A stretch of DNA of 64,000 nt from Ectocarpus siliculosus (GCA_000310025.1 FN649733.1:1704979-1768978); one strand, 5' to 3'; counted from the stretch's first letter, positions 1-13,694 are shown. Translations and numbers: made by a program. Notes: generated by a model not told the origin, from the letters alone.

Positions 1-77
1 GGGGGTGGTGGGGGTGTTGTTGGTGTTTTTGTTGCCCCCCGGGTGTTTCCCGGGGCATTGACGCTTTTCGGGTGCAG

Positions 78-3000
78 CGACGAGATGCGATTGCCTTTGA
101 CAGCGAGTTTGTCGCCACGTACGCGGGTTGTCTAGCCCGCTGGTACATTACAACGTCACCCTTCCTACGCCTCCGTGAGATGCACGCTTCTTTCTGCACA
201 ATCTCCAGTATTTGCGCGGCGGTTGCGTACGCGGTTGTGCCTGCGGGGTAGGACAGCCTTCATCGATTCCGGGCATGAGGACGTACAAAACTGGCTCTAA
301 ATCGCGCTAACCTCGATTGTATCGCCAGTCGTGAAACCAGTCACAAAGTACGTACGCGGTTTCTCTGTTGCCTTTAACGGCGTTTGTTTCCCGGTGGCAA
401 GGCATTAGGAACGGAAACCTTCCGCGCATCTTATGTTTTTGTCCCGCGGTGACCGCATGGTTCCCCCTCGCCCCCCCCCCCCCCCGCGCCGTCTGCATCT
501 GGGGGTTCCGTGTTGCTTTTTTTTTGCCCATCTTTCGCTCTCAGGCATCAAATACTGTTCCTGTCGGGCATATGCTTGATACCCGTCGTCACCACCTGGC
601 TCATCCCTGGCACGGCAGTCTTCGACGAGGAATCCAACTCTTGCGCCACCAACAGCGCGAGCATGTACCCGACCCTGGGCATGAACGCTTTGGGGATGTA
701 CGGGATATGCTACCTTTGGTGAGGGGACCGTGGTGCTTTCCCGTGCTTGTCTAGCTGGTAGGGCGATGCTTCTTCCGTGTTTGTGGTGGGCGCACGTGAA
801 GAACATCCATATGTTTGTATTTTTTTGTTGGGGTTACGCCACTGCTGGCTTTTGGAGGCGGTAATATATATATATATTTTTTTTTAACGTTTTTCGCGCG
901 GAGAACACCCTCCCTGTTGCCCATATTCTGGCCCCCGTCGGATGTCTTGGGATGCGACGGAGGATAATTCGCGTGTTTGGTTTGTGCCGTAGAGCACGTT
1001 TTCATGGTTGGCTTTTTTTGGTGGCGTTTGGTTGGAACATGTTTCATTCTTTGTGAAAGGTCCGATAATCGGAATTGACGTAAAGAAAGCTTGTTTTCTC
1101 CACGAAATCTGTTTTCTTGACAGCAGCTTCGCCTTTTCCCGGGGGGCGTCCTCGGTAGATTCTCCCCCTAAAGATAGGCGGAGCCCTTCCTTCCCGTTGT
1201 TTCATGTGCAGTGGTGTTGTCGGCGATTTAGGTACGACTGACAAGTGTTAGCCTGCTTGGCCTACAGGGAGTACTAAAACACAATACTCGAAGTAGTTCG
1301 TTAAATTCATGTTCTACCTTTGTGTTTTGCTTGCGCGTGCCTCCGCCGGACGACCCAACGGGCGCGGTTTTGCTCGGGGCGCGCTCTTCGCGCTGGCTTG
1401 ACTGCTGCGCGACGGGAACGACCCAGGTTCGTCTGCATCCGGAGGCTCAAGTCCGTCCGCAAGCAGTTCAACGAGTACCAGACGATGAAGCGCACGCTTC
1501 TCTACTTGACTTTGGCCCTCCTGAGCTACGCCCTCGTGGTTGTCGTGCTGCTCGCGGGCCAGCACGTGACCGTCAGGAGGGTCGCCATTCTATGTGAGAT
1601 TTGTTTTGGCTCTCTGGCGTGTGGTTTTTCTCGTGGTTCATCATTGCCGTGCGGTGCTTCTCGCCAACCACGTGGAGCCGCCTACCGCTGTAGCGCACGC
1701 TGAGAGACAAGACTTGTCGCGTCGTGCCGTTGTGCCTCCCCAAACACCGCTGTTCTCCATGGTGGTTGCGTTCGGCCCCATACCCCTGTGCCTTACCCTG
1801 CGCTTCGTTTCTCAGCTGTCCGTGGTGTGCGGCACTCCAACAGCGAAATGTCATGCGGTAACAGCCAATCCGACAGCGGATCATGGCAACAGCCTACATA
1901 ACAGGTCTCGCTCCGTGTGCCGATCCGGCGCTTTTTTTTGCTTTTTTTCGTCCTCGAAAACGGCTAGCCAGCCATGGCAGTAGCGAGGTGAGTCCGAGTT
2001 GCTCAAGACCGACGAAAAGGTTGGCGTCCCCCCTCTCCACTCATCCGCCCCCCTCCTCGCCTTCTTTTACGGACAGACCCCGTCATCACAACGTACATCC
2101 TGCTGTGGGGATCCATTCGCGAACCGTTCATGAAGAAGATTCTGGGAGATGACGAGTACCTCTGGTCCTACACCAAGGGGTTCTCCGAGCTGCCGTCGCC
2201 GGCCCAGGTGCTGCAACGATTAATGTCTGCTGCAGCGATTAATGTCTTGGTTGCGGTTGTTGGTGGGATGGTGGTTGATGTGCATTTTCTCGGGGGGGCT
2301 TTCCTCTCCTACCGCGCTGCTGCTGCTGCTGTTGCTCATGGTCGAACGGCGTAAGGTGTACGAGGATAGTGGTAGAGTTTTCTACTTTATTATAACACGG
2401 TCGTGGTGTTCAAACAATACGTGCGGTGTCTATCTTTTTTTGTGCGTGCCTACAATAGTTGATGAGAAAGAAAGCAGTGGAGCCCCGCCAAACAAGTTTC
2501 GGGTAGTTGCCTACCACCACGTCTACTGCACAACGATTTGGAGATGGCTTCACCCACCTTAAGTAGTGACATCTTAAGCGCGTACATTCGCCGGGTGTGC
2601 AGGTTGCCCCCACTGTTAGGTGTTGCCCGCGCTCGATGATTTTTTCGACGACGGGCGAGGGTCTGAAGCCGAGGACGTACATTGTCACCAATGGCCGGAG
2701 GCATTTGCCACAACCGGCCGTCAAACGTAAATGTTGCCGCCGTATCCAGAGATGGACTCACTCCCAAGATGAACTTGGATGTATTTGAGAAGTGGTAACC
2801 CGCCGCTCTCTCGCTAAGCGCTACTAAATATAAAAAATCGGCCCTGTTTCCGCCACGCTGCAAGCTCTACACAGAACGACAAATCAACGCATTTTTCCCT
2901 TGCCATTTAGACCGACACGGATTTTGGAAGGTGGAGGACCGACCGGAACAGTTTTTTTACATTACCACAGCAACTACCACAACAACGGCAGCAGCTACAC

Positions 3001-6000
3001 TGTTTCCTCTATTGCTTACGTAAGACTGTTGCGCGTGCTTCTCTCCACCCCCGCCTCCCTCCTTCGGCGATCTGTCTCGCGCTTGTTTCTTTTCACATGC
3101 GCCCCTCAGCTGAAGGCCAGCCTGGCGGAACAGCTTTCCGTGGAACAACTGCGGGACGAGTTCCGGCAGTACATCAAGACCAAGGTGGCCCAGGAACTGA
3201 TAGACTTTTACCTGGACTCGCTAGACCGGGAAGAGGTAATGGGTTTCTTCGAGAGACAGGTAGGTGGTCAAAATCAAATGTGGTGCCGCCGTTCTCGGCA
3301 ACCGCATGGTTAGTCCCCCGTTTTGTCGAGCCCACGGCAACAGCTAAGAAGACACCAATGCCGCTAGAGTTGCAGGTGCTATAGTACTAAATAAGTCAAT
3401 ACCATCTGCTGTGCGATGGCGTTGGATTTTATAGTCTGCGCTGCCTCGCGCTTGGTTGGTCCAAATGCACTAGAAAGAGCGAACGCGATCCTTTAAAGAA
3501 CCGTGCTACACAGCCGGGTCGTCTGATGACATGTGTTGAGGGAGCCACTACCGTTCTAGGGCAAGTGTGTCACCGAAGTGCACGCAGCGATGTATATTGT
3601 TTGTCTCGCGAGACCGCCGAAGGTGAAGCTGATCCAGACACGAGATGTATGGACACGCAAATTCATGGTGCGTGTTGTGCGTAATTTTAGCAAGGTACCG
3701 GAAGCGTTCGGCGTTATTGACATATTTACCGTGGTTCTACGTCGTGGAGGGACCGGATATCCACGCGCGCTGCATCCTGTGACCGCAAACAATTGGCTGA
3801 TGCGACTCCTCTTCTTTTTCGTTCGAATTGCCTCCATCAATATTTTTCTACATCCGAAGAAAGAGGGAGATACCAACTTGGCAGAGCACACACCTTTCTG
3901 CGCCTTTCTTATGTCCACCTACATCTACCTCTCGTCTCCGAGCGGCAACCACTGGTTCTCTTTGCCTCGGTGTAAGGAGTAATCCTTCTCCACGAAGTAG
4001 TCTTAGATGGCCAAGTCTCCCAAGACGTTACCCTACCATTTATTGAAAAGCCACGACATGATTGCTAGCTATCGTCCAAATTTCGATGTAGCTAGCTGCT
4101 GCCCTTCTGCCGCGTGACTCCAAAGCGGGCTGCATGGTACATATTGTGTCTTTCTCACAACGTGGTCCTTGGGTCCAGTGGACAAGCGTCTATCAAACTC
4201 TTGCCGCAGGAGCAGCGAGGCAGCAGAATGAGAACTCCGTGAGACCTTTCTGTTTTGGGACCCCAGAAAACCGAACCAAGACATCCGAACCAACGCGCCT
4301 CCAGGGCGGCACAACAAGAACCCAAGTACACACGTAGATCTGGGAGATGTTCCAAATTCTTCCGTGCACAATAAACTACAGTTTGTTCGGTCTTCGACAA
4401 CAAACTTTCATTTTTCTTTGCCACCTTCGAGGTCACCATGATACTACTCGTTCAGCGATGTCAGCCTCCTCTTATGGCTTCCCCACACCGTGCCTTCCCC
4501 CGACTACCTTGTCTCCAAGAATACGCGAGATCATTCGCGAGTCTTCCGTGTTGTTTACTGTATACTGTACGGCTTGTGGGCATCAGACTTCCACCTCCCT
4601 GCTCTCTGGATTACTACTCTCCGCAATGTAACCTCCAGCCTCCAGAGTGGAAGCCACCTCAATGCGAAGCGAATGTAGTGCAAGGTCCGTTGGGTTTCGC
4701 CCCGACGGTGAACAATCTACCCACGAAGAGCTTGGGAATACTTCGGAACCTTCACTTCACGGCCGCGACGGAATGATGGTAGCCGCGCCTCATCGGGCAA
4801 AGTTTCATGACATTATCACAACTACACCATGAAGGCGACTTGCTGGATGTGAGCGGCCCGCGCGTTCACCGGCGCCGTGGCCCGCCCCGCCGCCCCCCCC
4901 CCGCCGGCGACGAAACCGTCCCCACGACATGACCCCCGCGCCGGCGCCCGCGCCCGCTGCGCCCGCCGCTGGCCTATCGGTATCAGGACCCTGACGAGCG
5001 GTTTTGCCGTCGATCTCTAACTTGAGCTGTTGTATAGCGCCACGAGATGACGCCCTGCAGGTGGTCGATGACCTCGTCGCGGTCCACGCGCCGGAGCTTC
5101 TCCAACTCTCGGGGCGCAAACCGGCGATGGTGTCGCGGTCGGTTCCGGCGTCACCCCCGGCCCAAGGCGACTTCCGTGCCCTCGACGGGAGTTCGGGTCC
5201 ACGATCGGGCATGCCCACTGGCGACCGGGAGGCATTGGCGACGCGGGACGCCCGACAGACTTGGCCGCCATGTGAAACGTTTGCGACATGCACACCCCGC
5301 AAAACGCCCGTCAGACTGAACAAAAAGTGACTGATGGAGTGTATCCCGTGGACTCGGGGCCTCGGTTCGCACGACAAGTCTCCAGTATTTGTGTGTACGA
5401 CAAGCGCAGTCTATATCCTTGTAGACGACAGACTGTGAAAACGTATGTACTTTGGAATATGTTTTATTTGTAGAACCTCATCACATTTCACGACTGCAAC
5501 ATACATCTGATGTGCCTTTAACATGGCATGCTGCGCTGCACACTCGTGCCTAGTCCGTAGAGCACGTCATGAGGAAGCCACGGACCCCGTGATGCAGTCG
5601 TGTACATAAATGAAGTAAAATAAACGTTGTGTGTGTGTATTCTTCCCAAAGCACATGCAAGCTGCTGCATCGTGTGATAGACCGCGAAAAGCCTCGGAAC
5701 GGCGAGTGTCTCCGCGGCCAAAAATACGTCAGTCTACGTTGGCTTCGTGTTCCCATGAACGTGTGTACAACCAGCAAAGAGGTATTTGCTGCACGCTGTA
5801 CCCCACAGCGTGTGTGTACCCCACAATACCCGCCGCGTGTTCCGCTCCTCGACCCAACGGGCGGCCACCGAGTCAAACGCTGCCGCTCTCACGCTTTGGC
5901 GTTCATCGACGCAGTTCGCTCTGCGCACATCCACAGACACATGCCACCTCAGCCGTGGGCACGCGAGTCAGCACGCCCGGCGTTCTCTGCCGGTGCCGTG

Positions 6001-8805
6001 ATGGAGTAGCTCTCTCCGCGCCGCGACGAAATCGCCCTCTCGTCCTCCACGACGCTCGTCAGGAAACACGGAAAGACCAAACTATGTAGCCTGTTGTCTC
6101 TGCGTTGCTCTCTCTACACTAGTCCTCGTAAGACTCTCGTTTGTGAACACCTAGCTTCGACATAGTGTTCGAGGTGCGGCTTCTCCCATTCTCTCGTTGA
6201 GGGCACTCCGTATTTCCGTGATCGTTTTCTCATACCCTATGGCCGACACAACAATTGAATTGCTTTCATGCAAAACCTGTTTTTTTTTCGGCTGATCCTG
6301 CAACGTATCTCCCCTCTGTTGGTTGTGAATTATTTGTTGTTGTGCCATAGGCGGCGACCATGCGTATCGTGGAACGCTACATTCGAGAGGACGCTCCTGA
6401 TCAGGTGACATGAGTAGCCTTTCCCACCCCCCCCGTCCTTGCCTGGCCACGTGTTCGGTAGTGGGAGAGTTGCTAAAAAAAGAGGTGCCTTTCGTGGACA
6501 TGTAGGTTATCCTGCTCCACCGGGGTGGAAATGAAGCCGCCCCTTGAGGCAAACGAAACGCCAACACCTCAAACCACCCGACCCCAAACAACACGCCAAC
6601 TGCGGTGCAACCTCTTTCATCACCGAGCATCACACATTATCGTATGTAAGGTTTCGCCTCACCGCGGACGCAACCTGTGGTGTTCCACGGTCGGGTGGCG
6701 GCGGTATTTACCTTTTTTTTTTCTTTTTTGCGGGGAGGGTGTAGGGTTGAAACGCGCACCACCAAAAAACACGCACGGAGGAGGGTGCCCCCTTCTCATA
6801 TTTCCATAGGTCACGCCAATTGTGGTCCTTGTTCAGTCTCGTTGGGTCGTGTCGCCATTGCGCGGGGCCCGTACCCCATCCGCCCGCTGCCGCCCCCTTT
6901 TTGCGCGCGTCATCGACCAGGAGGGTTAGCCCGAAGAAATTTTTGTGTGCATCTTGTTCAGGAAAGCCGGTGTCTCGACCCATACTCTGTTTTCCGTTGT
7001 TGTTGATGGTGGTGGTGGCGGTCGTGGTGGGTCAGGTGAACATCTCGGAAGAATGCCGAGAGAAGATTCTCGCGACGGACGTGACCGCGTACGACATCTT
7101 TGACGAGGCTAGGGCGGAGGTCTTAGTGGTCATGGAGGTAGGTGCTCTGTCTCGGAGACTTTCGTTAGCTACTGCCCACGAAATACAGACGATGTTAGTG
7201 TTAGCTAATACCCGCAGCGGTTCTTCATGCTTCAGATTCTACCAAGCACTTGATCCAGCCCCCAATGCGGCCTTTCTCGACAATGTGTACTATTGAAGAG
7301 TATTTTTTGTCATGCGCCAGTGGGGTCGTATCAGTGTTTGGTAATATCGGGAGTCGTTGTTGATGTTGTAGATGGCTGCTGCTGCTGCTGTTGTCGTCGT
7401 CGTCGTCGTCATCGTCATCGTCGTTGTCGTCGTTGTTGTTGTTGTCGATGTCGCAGTCGTCGCCGCCGCCGCCGTCGATAGTTGTTGTTGCGGTTGCTAC
7501 TGATAAGTACGGCAGACCCAGATTTACCCGCTTCTCCTGATTCTCAGAGCAAGAGCTTGCTGCACGATTCTAAGGGTGTCCTGGAAAACATCGATGTTGA
7601 GCCCTAAGGTTTCGGTTTTCACAACATATCCACGATCCCCCCCCCCCCCCCTCAAAGGTCTATCCACAAAGTCTCGTGTAAACGTCGGTGTCTAAGCAAG
7701 CAGCGTGGGAGGGGCAGCGTACACACTGGCGACGCATCCCACCGCGACTCGCATTCTTGTGTTTATTGTAGTGTTCCACGTTTGCACGTTTCTTCTCCCG
7801 AAGCAATGTTCCCCAAGCAATCCTTTCCCAGGGTGGTAGATTGTTTGTTCTGACCCCCCCCCGCCAGGATGACCTCGGCTGCATTCCTGCAGAGGACATG
7901 AACCTCGTGTCTCAGTGGATAATCACGTGCGTGTTTTGACTCTCCAGCCCCCTCCGCCCCCGTGAGGTACCATGCACCATAGAGATTTCCCAACGACGAT
8001 GTCGTCCTAGAAAGCCAGCAATCTCGATTATTTTTTGTCACACCATGACCCGGCGCTCGCGCGGCAGACCAACTTCCAGAGGGAGTTCGTGACGACGGAG
8101 GGGTTCCGACGAATCGCGGACGCCAGCGAGGTGGAGCACCGGGAGATTCGCCTCCTCCGGGCCGGGGGGATGCTGCCTTCCGCGTCGCCCAGCCCGGCGT
8201 CCCCGCTGTCCCCGGTGTCCCCCCTGCACCCGTCGCGCCTCCTGAGCGCGCTCAGGAGCCTTCCCCTGGTGAGGAGGCTGCGTTCGACCGCGCCTTCGTC
8301 GACGGCAGCGGCGGCGGAGGCGGCGGCGGCGGAATACGGTGCCGCCGTGGTGCGTGATACTGCGGCGGATGGCGACGGCGGTGGTGGTGCTAGTACGGCT
8401 CGGTCTTCCCGCGTTGGCGTCGGCGGCGGAAACCTTGCAGGAGAAAAGCCCCCCCGTCGTTCTGGCGACGATGCTGCGACGGGTTCTAAGTCAACCTCGC
8501 TCTTGGCCGTCCTCGAGATGGGCGTGGTGGAGGAGGAGGAGGAGGAGGGGGAGGAGGAGGAGGAGGAGGAGCAGGCGTTTAACAACGAACTCCGAGACGG
8601 TTTCATGACGCCCACCTACAGCGACGTCGGCGGCGCGCGCGGCGATGGTCTCGGCCGTGCGGCCATTTCGACGCCGTCACGGGGCGGCGGGTACACCACG
8701 GACGGGGGGGACGGACCCGACCCTCTGGGCGGTTTCGGCACTCCCGTGAACGAAGATGAGGACGGATTTCGGACGCCTGTGTCCCGGCACAGCCGAATGT
8801 TGTAG
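78..8805 (+). CDS. Seven-transmembrane receptor with RGS domain (5' end outside window)
   Basis: Predicted regulator of G-protein signalling fused to a membrane receptor-like half, acting at a membrane to speed GTP hydrolysis by G-alpha (family knowledge). Exons by eye: 78-247, 545-718, 1427-1593, 2077-2207, 3110-3259, 6351-6404, 7036-7137 and 8068-8805 (TAG). All introns are GT-AG and all phases join, giving 561 visible codons. The first exons hold four or five hydrophobic helices, for example ILFLSGICLIPVVTTWLI and TLLYLTLALLSYALVVVVLL. The RGS box begins around AQELIDFYLDSL, crosses the 54-nt exon (MRIVERYI), continues with VNISEECREKIL and IFDEARAEVL, and ends at NFQREFVTTEGF, which is the canonical order of RGS helices. 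The roughly 225-residue tail is low complexity: Ser-Pro runs, a poly-Glu stretch, and three GFxTP motifs near the C-terminus. At least one 5' exon lies left of the window. The 78-247 exon is the least certain. Confidence 0.8.
4983..5130 (-). other. Coding-like GC-rich patch, antisense inside RGS intron 5
   Basis: On the minus strand this patch reads as an open, strongly amphipathic peptide containing ELEKLRRVDRDEVIDHLQGV and ends in TGA at 4985-4983. GC content is far above the surrounding intron. Nothing upstream gives a start, and the opposite frames are also open, so it may be a relic exon or chance. The 3.1-kb intron that holds it has no other convincing coding sequence. Confidence 0.2.
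7374..7476 (+). repeat. GTC/GTT trinucleotide microsatellite
   Basis: Imperfect run of gct, gtc, gtt and gcc triplets within the RGS intron 7138-8067. It has no coding role on the plus strand in the model used here. Confidence 0.8.
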
Positions 8806-11567
8806 GAGTGAATGAGTTAGTGATTCAAGAGGAAGACCCGGCTCACCGAGGAGCGAAACCGTTTGTGTTTGTTGTTTTGTAATGTGGAGGAGGGAAATGG
8901 CAACGACGAGGACGATAGCGGCAGCGGCAACATGGCGATGTTTTTCCCGTCTGTTTCTGCTTCGGCGGCAACATGATGTTTTTTTTTTCATTTTGCCTGA
9001 GCGTACGCTTGACCACCTTTGGTAGCGTGCGCTTGCTCTTCGAGCGCAGACGCCGTAGAACGACCCCAGTCCGCGACTGCTTGTAGATACACTTTTCGGT
9101 TTCACTATTATAATAGGTATGTGTTGTTTAGAGGAAAATGAGACAGGTGCGAATTAAGCAGAGCGCCCGTGTTGATCTGGGCGCGGAGGGGAGGTTCGAG
9201 AGCCGGGCAGTCTGGAGTGGATTGGAGCGATGGGGCACCAACATCGATTGCACGGAGCCCCCCCCCATTTTTTTGTTGTTTATCGAGGGCGCCCGAGAGG
9301 ACGGACGCATTCTCGTTTGGCCAGAGGTGATTGAGGTGTGGGAAGGAGACAAGATTGGTTTTAAAGCCCTGCAAAACGCCAGGGGTTCGTGGGAGACAGT
9401 TTTAGGGGCGTGGGGAACACAATGGAGGGAAGGAGCGAGCTGTTATGTTTTTTACCGGGTTGTTGATGTTGCTGTCGTCTTTGCTGTTGTTGTTTTGTTG
9501 GCGATATTGCTGCCGTTGTTGGCGTCGTCGTCGTCGACGTCTTCGTTGTTGCCGATGGTTGCTTTCGTATTTTACTCTCCGGCTCGTATGTTGGCAGGAA
9601 TTGTTGTATATTTTGGTCGGCTCCAGGAGCGACCTTGTGCCGCGGAACCCGTGGCGACGCGACCCGCAAGGGAACCAGCACACGTTAAAGCCCCTAGCCT
9701 GATGAACGAAGTAACGCCCAGAGACGCTCGAGGCTCGCCCCATTCTCTTTTTATTCCGAGTGTCGAAGAAACCCGACCATTCCGTTGTCGTGTAGCTGTT
9801 GTTCACTTACAGTAGTCGTGTTCATGACTGAATTTGCTCGTTTTTTTTACGGGCAAAGATATTACGTGTTCTTTTCAGGGTACGTGACGGCGCGCGCAGG
9901 GGGGTGCATGGTTATGATCGCTGGCAGACAGGATCTACCCCTTCAAGACGGACCAACCAAAGGTCGGTCGGTCGTATTTCACCCCCCCCCGTTATTGTTT
10001 CGTATGCCGACGGAAGGAGGGGGAGACGAGCGGGGTTTCGGGTCGCTGCTCCAGCTCCGGGGTTAGAGACATCTACTATGGCAAGCCTTTTTTTGGTGCG
10101 ACGAAAGCGTGTTTGTGTGTGGATGTGTAACGTCACAGAGCGGTTGTGACTCATCAGAGGTGGCACTGTGGAGAGAGTATAAGATGTATTGAATTTCGTT
10201 GAGTCGACATGGCAAACAGAAATCATGACAGCCCCTTTGTTGTTTCTTATCAAGTTTTCGTACAAACGTCTCTTGTTCGAAATGATGTATCATCCCGTTC
10301 GCTGCCGTGGCGTGCCCGTTTTTGGGGTGAGCGATGTGCCATACCGTGTTATAGGATTGAATGTATGTACGTCGTTTTCTTCGACTCGTCAGCCGTCCGC
10401 ACGCCGTTTACGGGCGTGGGACCGTTCGAAACGTTGGGAGGAAATTACTGGCCGTGTGTGAACGGGTTCCGCTGCGCTTGCAGCTCTGCAAGCGGACGTT
10501 GAGCGATTGCCGTATCCTCCACTCGCGCGCCTGGGCGGTGTTGGGCGGCAATCGGCTCACTACCGGGGGAGCGCGGTCGCTTTCACGGGGGGGGGGGTGG
10601 CGCGAGGAGCGCGAGCAACGCCTCCCTTAACCTAGGCGAAGCGACCCGGTTCTCTTTGCGAGGTGCGCTGAAACCAGCACGGACCTTGCCGACTGGGCGA
10701 AAACGATGGACGCCGGGGAAATTGGAGTATTCCTCGCCCATTCCCAGGGATGTTTCGTCTTCCACGAGCCTTGTCTTGGCCGAATCTCGGTGGGTTGCCC
10801 CCACCGGCGACCGCAAGCCAGAGGCGACGGTATGAGGACACCAAACCACGGGTTGGGGAGAAAATCTGCTGCCTTCCCCGTCTGGCATGGAGGATTCGGC
10901 TGCCTTTATTTCCTCAAAAGTTTACCCGGACCCGGAACAATTTCGCCCACGAGTCAGGATGCGCCCGTGAGGGAGAGAGATGGCTCGCGTGGTAGATTTC
11001 TAGACCGTCCTCTCCCCGAGGTATTTTCTAGATTAAGGTGTTCTGATATTTCCTCCTTGAACCCCTCTACGCTTGTCGTTGCCCACGTAATTCCTTTGCA
11101 ACCTCTGCCCACTCTGTGGGTTGTCTAATGTGGTCTAAGTGCTCGGAGTCGACCCCGATCTTGTCGCGCCACTACTCGTAAATCTTGTCGACGGTGATCG
11201 TGTGGAAGTCTTTTTCTTTCGTGACACACACTTTTGTTTGTCGGACACACATGGTACGCACACCAGCGGGGTTGGGGTTCAGAAAATCATTTCACACACG
11301 GCGGTAGGGCGAGACCTCACCCCTTTCATGTCAAGCGAACGCATGTGGCTCATTCTGGGCAAGCTCGCGGCCAGGGAAACCCGTCTCACCTTGTCAGACT
11401 AGCGCAGAATACGGGGATTACGGGGGAGACCTCTGAAGGAGGTATTCGCGAACGAACAAGTACACACGCATTATGAATAGTCAATATCTGTCAACCCCGC
11501 CCGGAGACGGCGAAAAGCTGTCAACAAATACACTCACTCACCCAAGACGACCATTGTTTCTGGGTGT
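8806..11567. other. Intergenic stretch without a supported gene
   Basis: This follows the RGS stop codon and starts with its presumed 3' UTR. Several open frames occur, for example 9138-9815 plus, 9402-9806 minus and 10706-11128 plus. None shows a recognisable domain or a phase-consistent exon chain, and they overlap on both strands. The segment around 9445-9560 is TTG/GTT-rich low complexity. I see no reliable gene. Confidence 0.4.
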
Positions 11568-11713
11568 ACTGCTGTATGCTTCTTGCTCTTGCTGCCGATG
11601 ACCGACTTGGTTCCGGAAATTCTTGCGACGCCATGTTGATACTGCTGTATGCTTCTTGCTCTTACTGCCGATGACCGACTTGGTTCCGGAAATTCTTGCG
11701 ACGCCATGTTGAT
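11568..11713. repeat. Tandem duplication, 73 bp x 2
   Basis: The block starting actgctgtatgcttcttgct at 11568 is repeated immediately at 11641 with one visible mismatch (ctcttgctg versus ctcttactg). The period is exactly 73 bp, so it shifts frame between copies and is probably non-coding. Confidence 0.9.
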
Positions 11714-13680
11714 GTCAAACTCATTTCGCCGTCCGAACGACACATCTGCGTTGTGTCGCCGCCGACTAAGTGGGAGAAAGACAAGCCCCAGATGCAAACG
11801 ACGTCGACGCAGGCGGGGCAAATGGGCGAGGTGATTCCGGAGAGGACAGGTGCCTGGCCGCTTCCGCGGGAAATAGACGCGGTGCCGATGAGGCTAGAAC
11901 TCCGCTTTGGCCGACCGGAGAATAGAACCGCGATGGGTGTCAGACCTGCTGTCGAGGCTTGGAACGGGGTTGCCGAGGTTGGTGCATCTGGTTCATGGCT
12001 ACCGTCCCCACCCCCTCCTCCCTGTCGTGATGACATCGACAACAGCCAGCAGGCCCAATTCCTTAACGACAGGACTATGCCTTCAGTGCACGTCAGATTG
12101 GCGGAGTTGACTTTGCTAGACTTGGTCTGCGTGTGTTTGTTTGCGGTGAACATTGTTGGTAGCCGTGTGTTCGAAAAACGCACGTTGCCTTAGCACTCCA
12201 ATCTCTCTCGTGCCGGCGTTTCCTATGCTTGGTCGGGGCGGGGGTTGCTGTGCTTCCTTCCCCGATGCCTGCGACGACAGGCAGTTTGGTTCAATTCTTT
12301 TCTAATTGTGCGTATTGAGAACCTTCGTGTACGGCTCCACTGCTCGATACAGGCGGAGGTCCCGGTCACTGCACCCCGTGGTGATGCTCTTCGCGGATTT
12401 GTAGACTGTGCGATGGGAGCCCCCCCCTGGGCCAGGCACAACGCGGGACCGAGCCATGGGGGACGACCGGAGGGGCGAGCGGAGTCCGAGGGTGGCGAAT
12501 CGGTGTACGACGGTCAAATTCTGGGCAAGCAAGCTCCTGTCTGCTTGCGTCGCCGCGAGTTCCTTCGCGGTGACTCTCAGTCATGGCGTGGTGAGAGAAA
12601 ACACGCGACAGGGCCAAAAACACAGGTGGGATGCCATGTACGCCCACCCAGCCACACGGGTAAGCCTCAACGGTGGGCACCCTGTCCTAAGCGATGCGGC
12701 GGAACGCCGACGGATCACACCGGACCGGTCGTCGGTTTGTCTGAACGGGAGAGGCTACTGGGTCTCCTGCTTGTAACGACAGCAAGATGACTCGCGGCGG
12801 GACCAGGGTCTCAACGTGGACCGCCCCTTATCCTCTCTTGCGGTGCCGGTGACCCTCGTCGGCGGCATGCAGAGATCTCTCCTCCGATCTATGCATGGCA
12901 CCTCTGACCACCTCTGACCTCGTACGTACTTTGTGGTTGCTCGGTTGGCTCTACGCGTCACCTCTACCTACATGTTTGTCGTCTCGGTGCAGTGTTCAAT
13001 GCCAGCCATTGTGTGTGGCGGAGTGTTTTTTCGGGTTGGAGTGTGGGTTCTCTCTTTGCATACTCTACATGTAGGTACGTTTCGAAAGACGAAACCCTAT
13101 AGGCATGCGGTAAAAAAGGTATAAACAGGTTCAGGCCAAATACCCCGGTAGCAGTTAGGAGAAAATTGTTGGGTCGTGTTGGTGTTATGAATCGCTATGC
13201 ATGTTGCGGTAGGGTTCAGGCGAGTTGTGGGGGTTGTTTTTTTATTGAACTCTGGTCAAGGGGGCACGAAAAACATTTTTTCCGGCACCTACATACTTAC
13301 CCATTTTCGTATTTGGGAAGTTTTTTGGGAGGGGGTCCTGTATTCTCGTTCCTATAGGTCTATAAAGCAAAGGGGGCCCACGTTGGGGAACCCATTTTTC
13401 TTTGGGGCACCCTGTGCGCGAGCTAGGATCCTGTCTTGCGAATCCCGAACCCATGATCACACAATACTGGTACGTAGGACATCAAGAGAGCAAGTATGCG
13501 TATAACGTCGTCATTAGTACAACATGATGTGTCCCCCGTATGCAGCTTGCGTGAAGTGGGCTCTACGCACCATGAGACTCAAAAAGTCGAAAATGTTTTT
13601 TCGGCCCGCCCGGGGGCGGGGGTACGTAGTAGGTGTGCGGGATGACTTAGTACGTGCCCCCTTTTGCTCTGATGTAGGGG
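11714..13680. other. Unassigned stretch with long but unrecognised open frames
   Basis: Plus-strand frames at 11696-12193 and 12245-12790 and minus-strand frames at 11662-12183 and 12366-12680 are open for more than 100 codons. High GC content explains openness on both strands. No domain, signal peptide or consistent splice chain is visible. A real exon in 11720-12110 is possible but cannot be chosen between strands. Confidence 0.3.
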
Positions 13681-13694
13681 TAGTCTTCGCCCGA

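Noticed and set aside
4805-5377. 190-codon minus frame in the RGS intron
   Set aside because: Gly/Ala/Arg runs from a GC-rich tract. Only the other minus frame at 4983-5130 looks protein-like.
8028-8615. 195-codon minus-strand frame opposite the last RGS exon
   Set aside because: GC-rich shadow of the plus-strand coding exon, which continues a phase-consistent gene.
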